Source of the DNA: JBGAPI01 sp044221335
GTDB lineage: Bacteria > Pseudomonadota > Gammaproteobacteria > Xanthomonadales > Ahniellaceae
Assembly: GCA_044221335.1 (NCBI GenBank)
Contig: JBGAPI010000016.1
Coordinates: forward strand, 36,563-100,562
Direction: 5' to 3'
DNA length: 64,000 nucleotides
Under the pieces are notes generated by a model. It had not been told where the DNA came from. It worked only from the letters and a program-made list of their open reading frames with translations, and did no database searches. The stretch's first letter is position 1, and each line of letters opens with the position of its first letter. This document shows, in pieces, positions 52,681 through 59,083 of the stretch. Both the position numbers and the translations under genes were made by a program.

Positions 52681-53122
52681 TCCTCGCATCCATCTCGTAC
52701 GGCGCATCCGCATACCCATGCGCCACGACCTGCCGCAGGTACTCCGGCAGGAACGCCGCGATCGATCCGGCCTCCTCGTCCTGGAAGACGTGGCGGAACT
52801 CGTGTGCCAGCAGCCGATCGCAATACTCCGTCGGCGCGATCAGGACCGCGTGGCCCAAGGTAAGCCCGGCGGTGTCGGGGCCGAGCATCCCGGTCGCCAT
52901 CGCGGCGCGTCGAAGGCTGGGCTCGTCGGGGAATGGGAAGCGCTGCACGACCGCCAGGCGCACGCGCTCGGGCGAACGCACGCCGACGGCACGCGCGATG
53001 TCCATCTCGCGCTCGCGCAGCGGTCGCCCGCGCTCCAGCGCCGCGGCGGATGCGGATTCCGCCCAGGCGACGGCGGCTGGAATCAGCCCGGGGAGGTCGC
53101 GGGCGAGATCGATGATCGTCAT
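52616..53122 (-). CDS. Zincin-like protein with HEFRH motif
   Basis: 168 residues from ATG 53122. A metallopeptidase-like site H107-E-F-R-H111 (LLAHEFRHVFQDEEAG) with a possible third ligand Glu143 (YEMDARTHE) suggests a zinc hydrolase; no signal peptide is seen. A longer in-frame version starts at 53194 but adds a stretch unlike a leader. The last 15 or so residues are coded by repeat sequence, so the natural C-terminus may have been altered by repeat insertion. Substrate unknown. Confidence 0.65.
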   Translation of the reverse strand: MTIIDLARDLPGLIPAAVAWAESASAAALERGRPLREREMDIARAVGVRSPERVRLAVVQRFPFPDEPSLRRAAMATGMLGPDTAGLTLGHAVLIAPTEYCDRLLAHEFRHVFQDEEAGSIAAFLPEYLRQVVAHGYADAPYEMDARTHERLCGSGASRDVRGTQAPT

Positions 53123-53210
53123 CGGGAATCGGAGCGAGGCGCCGAGGCGCGGAACGCTCCGACATGGCGACGCCCAGCGCGCTTGCAAGTCCACGCGTCA
53201 TAATCCACGG

Positions 53211-53726
53211 ATGAGCACATCGGATCTGCCCGAGACCCCACCGGCGTCGGTAGTTGCCGCGCCCCGTCGTATCGACCAGCTCCTCGGCAGCTACGCCGAG
53301 GACCACCGCAATCCGGTGAACCAGGTCGTGCACTGGATCTGCGTGCCGCTGATCGTCTGGAGCGCGCTCGCCGCGCTGTGGACGATCCCGGTGCCGGGCA
53401 CGTTGTTCAAGCCCGGCGCCTGGGCGGGCCTCGCGATGTTCCTCGCACTGCAGTGGTACCTGAAGCTGTCGCGCGCGCTCGGTCTCGCCATGCTGGTCGG
53501 CTTCGCGGCGATGGGCGCGCTGACCTGGTTCCTGTTCGAGCGGATCGGCGCGCTGCCGCTGCTCGAGCTCGCCGGCGGCGTGTTCGTGCTGGCCTGGATC
53601 GCGCAGTTCTGGGGACACCACGTCGAGGGACGCCGGCCGTCCTTCCTCACCGACCTCACGTATCTGGCCATCGGTCCGCTGTGGGTCGCAGCCAAGCTGC
53701 TGCGCCGCCTCGGCATCGCCTGGTGA
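53211..53726 (+). CDS. DUF962/Mpo1-like membrane protein
   Basis: 171 residues with four hydrophobic helices. YAEDHRNPVNQVVHWICVPLIVWS near the start and FWGHHVEGRRPSFLTDLTYLAIGPLWV near the end are the signature pair of the DUF962 family. The yeast member Mpo1 is a dioxygenase acting on 2-hydroxy fatty acids; the His residues of these segments would bind iron. Start at ATG 53211; a longer frame upstream is a shadow over the minus-strand gene. Confidence 0.85.
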   Translation: MSTSDLPETPPASVVAAPRRIDQLLGSYAEDHRNPVNQVVHWICVPLIVWSALAALWTIPVPGTLFKPGAWAGLAMFLALQWYLKLSRALGLAMLVGFAAMGALTWFLFERIGALPLLELAGGVFVLAWIAQFWGHHVEGRRPSFLTDLTYLAIGPLWVAAKLLRRLGIAW

Positions 53727-53772
53727 AAGTCCGCAGCGACCGCGGTCCGACATCGACGGACGCGCAGCACGG

Positions 53773-54675
53773 ATGACGTCGACCCGCATCCCGGCCAGCC
53801 ACTTCGCGCTGGTGCTGGCGATCTGCCTCGCCTGGGGCGGCAACTTCCTCGCGTCGTCGATCGCACTGAAGCAGATCCCGCCGTTCCTGTTCACGGCGCT
53901 GCGCCTGGTCATCGTGCTGCTCGCGCTGCTGCCGTGGCTGAAGCCTGTTCCGGAAGGACAGCGCCTGCGCCTCGTCGTCGTAGCGCTGTGCTCCGGCGCG
54001 CTGCACTTCGGTCTCAACTTCTGGGCGTTGCGGTCGGCCGCGCACATCGCCGGCGTCGCGATCGCGCTGCAGACCTACATCCCGATGAGCGCGCTGTTCG
54101 CCTGGTGGCTGCTCGGCGAGCGCATCGGCATCCGCACCGGGCTCGGCATCGCGCTCGCGTTCGGCGGCGTGCTGATCCTCGGCTTCGATCCCTCCGCGCT
54201 GGAGGCTCCGCAGGCGATCGTCATCACCGTGGTGTCGGCGGTGGTGCTGGCGCTCGGCACCACGCTGATGCGCGGCCTGTCCGGCATCCACACCTTCCAG
54301 CTGCAGGCCTGGGCGGCGCTGATCGGCATCCCGGTGCTGCTGGCGATCTCCGCGGTGCTGGAACCCGGCGCGTGGTCGACGCTGCCCGGCGCGGAATGGA
54401 AACATTGGGCCGGCGTCGTCTACTCGGGACTGCTCGCCTCGGTGGTCGGCCACGGCCTGCTGTTCTGGCTGCTGCAGCGTCATCCGGTCGCGCAGATCAC
54501 GCCCTACCTGCTGCTGGCGCCGGTGTTCGCGATCGTCCTCGGCATCGTCTTCTGGGGCGACCGCCCCGGCACCAAGCTGTGGATCGGCGGCGCGATGGTG
54601 CTGTCCGGCGTGTTCGTGGTGGCGACTCGGGCGCTGGTGCGGGGGCGGACCGTCGTGGCGGAGCCATCGGAGTAG
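53773..54675 (+). CDS. DMT/EamA-type membrane transporter
   Basis: 300 residues with ten TM helices in two repeats of five (EamA domains), as in RhaT/YdcZ-type exporters. The N-terminus LAICLAWGGNFLASSIALK and the repeat SALFAWWLLGERIG are typical. The cargo is unknown; members export amino acids or other metabolites. It follows the Mpo1-like gene by 46 bases and may share its transcript. Confidence 0.9.
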   Translation: MTSTRIPASHFALVLAICLAWGGNFLASSIALKQIPPFLFTALRLVIVLLALLPWLKPVPEGQRLRLVVVALCSGALHFGLNFWALRSAAHIAGVAIALQTYIPMSALFAWWLLGERIGIRTGLGIALAFGGVLILGFDPSALEAPQAIVITVVSAVVLALGTTLMRGLSGIHTFQLQAWAALIGIPVLLAISAVLEPGAWSTLPGAEWKHWAGVVYSGLLASVVGHGLLFWLLQRHPVAQITPYLLLAPVFAIVLGIVFWGDRPGTKLWIGGAMVLSGVFVVATRALVRGRTVVAEPSE

Positions 54676-54725
54676 ACGTCGCCTCGCGATGTCGTTCCCG
54701 CCCGTTGTCGTACTGGAGCTTTCCA

Positions 54726-55349
54726 ATGAAGCGCTGGCTGCTCGCGACCTTTCCACTCCTCGTGTCCATCTCTACGGCAACGCGTGCCGACGAAGCGGCA
54801 CCGAGTGTGGACGAGATCGCCCAGCGCCTTCGCGACAACGCCGACACAGGGGTTCTCTACGACGTCGAGAGGCTCGGCGAGAAGGCGCGTCCGCTCGTGC
54901 CCCTGGTCGCGAATCTGTTACGTGCCGAGAATTGGGATCGCAGGGTCGACGCGGCGCGAACACTGGGACGACTCGGCGATCCGAGCGTCGCGTCGGCGCT
55001 GGTCGACGCGATGCGCCAGGACGAGGACATCGAACTTGCCGGTGCTGCCGCCCGCTCGCTGGGTGAACTGCGGGCGACGGCAGCACGACCTGCCCTCGAC
55101 GCGATTGCCGCGAGCAACTGGTACCCGCCGATGCGCAGCGCCGCGGAGGAAGCCTTGCGCCGCATCGATGGCGTCGAGACCTCTGCCACGCTTCATGACG
55201 ACGTCGTGGTGATCGATCGCCACTACCTCGGCGGCGGACTCGTCGACATCGTCAGTTGCACGCCGGCGGTCGACAAGGCGCCGGAGGCGCCGCGCGGTCG
55301 GCGGCTGGAGGTCGACCACGACCTTACGCGGCTGCAGTCGATGGCCTAA
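54726..55349 (+). CDS. Exported HEAT-repeat protein, 5' part of a stop-interrupted gene
   Basis: 207 residues to an in-frame TAA at 55347. Signal peptide 1-22 (TRADE). Three HEAT-like helical pairs follow (VPLVANLLRAENWDRRVDAARTLGRLG, ASALVDAMRQ, AGAAARSLGELRAT). The same frame continues without a stop for another 160 codons, and the sequence after the TAA reads as ordinary protein. A single C-to-T change (CAA to TAA) would explain the break. It could also be a sequencing error. Confidence 0.75.
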   Translation: MKRWLLATFPLLVSISTATRADEAAPSVDEIAQRLRDNADTGVLYDVERLGEKARPLVPLVANLLRAENWDRRVDAARTLGRLGDPSVASALVDAMRQDEDIELAGAAARSLGELRATAARPALDAIAASNWYPPMRSAAEEALRRIDGVETSATLHDDVVVIDRHYLGGGLVDIVSCTPAVDKAPEAPRGRRLEVDHDLTRLQSMA

Positions 55350-55445
55350 CTTATCCGCGACGGCGCGATCGTCTGGCCGCTGCCAACGCCCGAACCGGCA
55401 CCGCAACCGCACCTCGCGGGCTACGACCACACTGGTACCGCACGC

Positions 55446-55829
55446 GTGGTGCCGGATTTCGCGGTGGCCATCGACGGCGGATGGCTGGTGGCCTCCAACC
55501 GCGGCGAATTCGGCGGCGAGGTCGTGTTCGTCGGCGAGGACGGAACTCGTCAGCTCGTGATGCTCGGCCCGATCGACGACATCCTTCGCCTTGGCGATCG
55601 TTGGATCGTCGTCGACGGGATCTGGCACCTCACGATGAACGTCGGGATGCTGCATGCGCTGCGTCGGGTCGACGGCGCCTGGTTGGCCGAGCCCTGGCGC
55701 CGCTTGCCGAGCTCCACGAAAGCCCAGTGGCTGACGACCACCGGTGAGCTGCTAGTGCAGACTTCGTCCGGCGGGACGCTGCTGATCGCCGCGGACGGAA
55801 CGATGCGGATGGCGCCGTGCCAACGATGA
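55446..55829 (+). CDS. Distal part of the stop-interrupted exported protein
   Basis: 127 residues from the first in-frame GTG; coding-like sequence already begins at 55350. It is the same frame as the HEAT part. DGGWLVASNRGEFGGEVVFVGEDGT and the repeated strands (LLVQTSSGGTLLIAADGT) suggest beta-propeller-type sheet. No signal peptide or ribosome site supports independent translation, so it is probably a remnant of one 367-residue protein. Confidence 0.5.
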   Translation: MVPDFAVAIDGGWLVASNRGEFGGEVVFVGEDGTRQLVMLGPIDDILRLGDRWIVVDGIWHLTMNVGMLHALRRVDGAWLAEPWRRLPSSTKAQWLTTTGELLVQTSSGGTLLIAADGTMRMAPCQR

Positions 55830-55936
55830 TGCAGAGGGAGTTCAGGTTCGGGGGCGATCCTTGAGTCCGCAGCGAGCGGCCGCTGTACGTTCGGCCGCTC
55901 GCCGTCGTTCCTGTCGACATGGAACGCAATCTCGCA

Positions 55937-56413
55937 ATGAATCCCGCGCTGCTGCTCGCCAGCCTGTTCGGCCGCGGCGCATTGGCCACGGAGCCGGCAG
56001 CGACGATCGAGCAGGTCGTCGATGCCAGCGACTCCGGCGCCGGCAGCGCGCGCTTCCACCGCGCCTACACCTACGGTCCATCGGCGACCTGGTCGAGTCC
56101 GCCGGGCCGGCGCATGGTCGCCGTGGAGATGAGTTTCGTCGGCTACGACCGCTCGTTCGACATGGACGACATCGAGATCGTGGACGCCGAGCACGAGGGC
56201 GAGCTCGATGCCGCCCCGGGTTTCGGCTTCTTCGACGCCGCCGGCCACTTCGCCGGCTGGCACACGGCCGAGGTCGGCGACACCCTGCATGTGCTGATGA
56301 TGTTTGATTTGCCGGTCGTGGTCCGCAAATTCCGCCTGCGCTACTGCGACGACTGGCTGCTGGCGCAGCCGGCGCGGATCGCGGGCAGCGGCCCCGTTTA
56401 TCCCGATCCCTGA
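55937..56413 (+). CDS. Small exported protein of unknown family (paralogue 1)
   Basis: 158 residues from ATG 55937, chosen because the neighbour at 56451 starts with the same MNPAL; ATG 55919 would add six residues. Signal-like start (MNPALLLASLFGRGALA), then a beta-rich domain: GSARFHRAYTYGPSATWSS, AVEMSFVGYDRSFDMDDIEIVDAE, GFGFFDAAGHFAGWH, HVLMMFDLPVVVRKFRLRY, and the end GPVYPDP. The same blocks occur in paralogue 2. Function unknown. Confidence 0.75.
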   Translation: MNPALLLASLFGRGALATEPAATIEQVVDASDSGAGSARFHRAYTYGPSATWSSPPGRRMVAVEMSFVGYDRSFDMDDIEIVDAEHEGELDAAPGFGFFDAAGHFAGWHTAEVGDTLHVLMMFDLPVVVRKFRLRYCDDWLLAQPARIAGSGPVYPDP

Positions 56414-56450
56414 CACGGATCGGGGTCGACGCATCAGCGATACTCCGCGG

Positions 56451-56984
56451 ATGAATCCCGCCCTGCTCGCCGCTGCGTTCCTTGCAGGAGGCAACCTCGC
56501 CGCCGCCCCCGCGTCCACGACCCCCACGGCGCCGACCGCTGATTCGCCGGCGATCGCCACGCTGAAGGCGGAACTCGTCACCGACGCACGGGCTTCCGGC
56601 GCCGGCACGGTGTCGTTCTACCGCGCCTATGCCTACGGCCCGACGGCGTCCTGGAAGAACCTGCCGGGGCAGCGCACGGTCGCGATCGAACTCGACTTCG
56701 CCGGCCGCGAGCGTGCGTTCGACCTCGACGACATCGAGATCGTCGACGGCGACCGCGACACGCCGCTCGAAGCGGGCGCCGACTTCGGTTTCTTCGACGC
56801 GAGCGGCCGCTTCGCCGGCTGGTTCGAGGCCGACACGGGCGGCGCCCTGCACGTGCTCCTGATGTACCAGCTGCCGCTCGCGATCAAGCGCGTCCGGCTG
56901 CGCTACAACGACACCTGGCTGCTGCCGCGGGCGGTCGAGATCGCGGCGGTGGGGCCGGTGTACCCCGACCCCAAGAAGCCGTAG
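56451..56984 (+). CDS. Small exported protein of unknown family (paralogue 2)
   Basis: 177 residues, 37 bases after paralogue 1. It begins MNPALLAAAFLAGG and shares every block with its neighbour: FYRAYAYGPTASWKN, AFDLDDIEIVDG, FGFFDASGRFAGWFE, HVLLMYQLPLAIKRVRLRYND, GPVYPDP. It adds a Thr/Ala/Pro-rich stretch after the signal peptide. The TAG stop is the TAG of a GTAGAGCGG repeat. Confidence 0.75.
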   Translation: MNPALLAAAFLAGGNLAAAPASTTPTAPTADSPAIATLKAELVTDARASGAGTVSFYRAYAYGPTASWKNLPGQRTVAIELDFAGRERAFDLDDIEIVDGDRDTPLEAGADFGFFDASGRFAGWFEADTGGALHVLLMYQLPLAIKRVRLRYNDTWLLPRAVEIAAVGPVYPDPKKP

Positions 56985-57103
56985 AGCGGACCTTGGTCCG
57001 CTGGGCCTCAAGGCCTGCAGGGCGCGCACCGCGCAGCGGCGCAGGCGCCGCTCTGCGTCGCGTCGGCGAGATGGGCCGCGCGGCAGCGCAAGCGCCGCTC
57101 TAC
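56981..57103. repeat. Compound GTAGAGCGG repeat
   Basis: The left arm GTAGAGCGGACCTTGGTCCG contains the stop of paralogue 2. A middle GGGCGCGCACCGCGC recalls the other family. The right arm GCAGCGCAAGCGCCGCTC plus TAC contains, on the minus strand, the TAG stop of the LysR gene at 57100-57102. One element thus supplies both stops of a convergent pair. Confidence 0.8.
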
Positions 57104-58065
57104 CGAAACCAGGGGCGCTGCCCCTCCTGGCGGAACCATCCCAGCACGAAGTCGATGAACACGCGTGTCCGCAGCGGCTGGTGGCGGCGGGCGGGGTGGA
57201 CGAGATAGAGCGGCGTCGGCACCGGCTCCCAGTCGGGCAGCACGCGGACCAGGCGACCGGCGGCGATGTCCTCGGCGAGCAAGTACAGCGGCAGCCGCAC
57301 CACGCCGGCGCCGCACAGCGCGGCGCGGCGCAGGCCGCCGAAATGGTTGATGCTGATCCGTCCGCCGACGGCGACGGTGTGGGTCATTCCACTGCGTTCC
57401 AGCGTCCAAAGGTGATCGTCGCGGTAGTGACTGTTGATCACGCAGGGCAGGGCGGCGAGATCATCCGGTGTGCGCGGCGACGGGTGGGCCTTCAGCACCT
57501 CGGGCGCGGCGACCAGCACCTCGCGGATCACGCCGAGCGGTCGCGCGACCAGGTGCTCCTCGACCGTGCGCGACGAGCGGAACGCGAGGTCATAGCCATC
57601 GGCGACGAGGTCGCGGCGGATCACCGACAGGTCGAGGTCGACCTCGATTCCGACATGCCGGCGCTGGAACGACAGCACCAGCGGCGCAAGGAAGGAGTCG
57701 CCGAACGAGGTCGGCGCGGTGATCCGGAGTTTCCCGGAGACCTCGGAACGCAACGCGGAGACCGCACCGTCGGCCTCGCCCAGCGTGTCGCGCAGGCTGC
57801 GGGCGTAGTCGAGGTAGATCCGGCCGCTCTCGGTCAGGCTCTGCCGGCGTGTCGTGCGCAGCAGCAGCTGCGCGCCGAGCGCGCGCTCGAGGTCCGCCAG
57901 CTCGGCGCTGACGTGCGCCTTGGAGCGGCCGAGCCGCTCCGCCGCCGCGGTCAGGCTGCCGGCCTCGGCCACCGCGAGAAAACACAGCATCTGGTCGGCG
58001 CGGCCGAGAATTGTTCGCGGTGGCGAACGAAGTTTCCGTGAAGATGGGATGTTTGGCGAAGCCAT
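57100..58065 (-). CDS. LysR-family transcriptional regulator
   Basis: 321 residues. N-terminal helix-turn-helix (about 20-80; FLAVAEAGSLTAAAERLGRSKAHVSAELADLERALG) followed by the LysR substrate-binding domain (LRITAPTSFGDSFLAPLVLSF). Divergent from the SDR gene at 58127, with 61 bases between starts, so it probably controls that gene. The effector is unknown. Confidence 0.9.
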   Translation of the reverse strand: MASPNIPSSRKLRSPPRTILGRADQMLCFLAVAEAGSLTAAAERLGRSKAHVSAELADLERALGAQLLLRTTRRQSLTESGRIYLDYARSLRDTLGEADGAVSALRSEVSGKLRITAPTSFGDSFLAPLVLSFQRRHVGIEVDLDLSVIRRDLVADGYDLAFRSSRTVEEHLVARPLGVIREVLVAAPEVLKAHPSPRTPDDLAALPCVINSHYRDDHLWTLERSGMTHTVAVGGRISINHFGGLRRAALCGAGVVRLPLYLLAEDIAAGRLVRVLPDWEPVPTPLYLVHPARRHQPLRTRVFIDFVLGWFRQEGQRPWFR

Positions 58066-58126
58066 CGCGGCGCATTGTATGCCCACGGCGACAAACGCCG
58101 CTTCCTCATCCTCCACGGAGCTTCCC

Positions 58127-58756
58127 ATGAGCACCTCGAACACCCCGTCCAGCCGCAAGCGCATCCTCGTCGTCGGCGCCCACGGCACCCTGGGTCGTGC
58201 CGTCGCCGCCGAGCTCGGCGCCCGCCACGAGATCATCGCCGCCGGCCGCAACAGCGGCGCGGTGAAGATCGACCTCACCGACCGCGCCGGCGTCGCCGCC
58301 GCTCTCGACCGCATCGGACCGCTGGACGCCGTCGTCAGCGCGGCCGGCAACGTGGCCTTCGCGCCGCTCGCCGCGCTGTCCCCCGAGCAGTGGCAGATCG
58401 GCCTGAACGACAAGCTCATGGGCCAGGTGCAGCTCGCGCTGCTCGCGGCGCACCGCCTCGCCGACGGCGGCTCGATCACGCTCACCGGCGGCATCCTCGC
58501 CGACCAGCCGATCGTCGCCGGCGCCTCGGCCAGCCTCGTCAACGGCGGCCTCGAAGCCTTCGTCCGCGCCGCCGCGATCGAGCTGCCGCGCGGGCTCCGG
58601 ATCAACCTGGTGAGCCCGACGGTGCTGACCGAGTCGATGCCGAACTACGCGCCGTTCTTCCGCGGCTTCGAGCCGGTACCGGCGGCGCGGGCGGCGCTGG
58701 CGTTCAGCCGCAGTGTCGAGGGGGCGCAGACCGGGCAGGTCTATCGGGTCGTCTAG
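58127..58756 (+). CDS. Short-chain dehydrogenase-fold protein lacking the YxxxK pair
   Basis: 209 residues. The Rossmann loop VVGAHGTLGRAVA, a DLTD segment and SAAGNVAF (replacing NAG) are clear. The region that normally holds Ser...Tyr-x-x-x-Lys reads TLTGGILADQ...GASASLVNGGLEAF, with no Tyr or Lys in place. The chemistry may differ from a dehydrogenase, or the protein may only bind the cofactor. Probably regulated by the divergent LysR protein. Confidence 0.85.
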   Translation: MSTSNTPSSRKRILVVGAHGTLGRAVAAELGARHEIIAAGRNSGAVKIDLTDRAGVAAALDRIGPLDAVVSAAGNVAFAPLAALSPEQWQIGLNDKLMGQVQLALLAAHRLADGGSITLTGGILADQPIVAGASASLVNGGLEAFVRAAAIELPRGLRINLVSPTVLTESMPNYAPFFRGFEPVPAARAALAFSRSVEGAQTGQVYRVV

Positions 58757-58956
58757 CCCCCTCGCCCCAACCCCCATCCCGGCCAGAGCTACTTGCGCTG
58801 GCGTTCGGCAGGTCGACGCATGCGCGGACAGTTCCTGCCTCACCCCCGCAAGCGGGGGTGAGGGAGCTTGTCCGTCCGCGAGAACCAAGGTGCTGAGCGA
58901 GGCGCTGCGAATGCGCCTCTCCCCCGCCTGCGGGGGAGAGGGTAGGGTGAGGGGGC
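58756..58956. repeat. MITE-like element with CCCCTCGCCCC/GGGTGAGGGGGC ends
   Basis: It starts directly at the SDR stop (GCCCCCTCGCCCCAACCCCC) and ends GGGTAGGGTGAGGGGGC. Inside are two strong hairpins, CCTCACCCCCGCAAGCGG-GGGTGAGG and CTCTCCCCCGCCTGCGGG-GGAGAG. Total 201 bases, no open frame. Similar CCCTCACCC elements are common in related genomes. Confidence 0.75.
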
Positions 58957-59083
58957 AACGTCCGAATCCGCCCGCCCACCGCACGGAATCGCGCAACTGA
59001 AACGGGCAGACGGCGACAAGGCACGACAAGGTGCCATGGCACAGCACTTGCAGCCGCAATTGATCCGGCCCGAGTCTCGCCCC

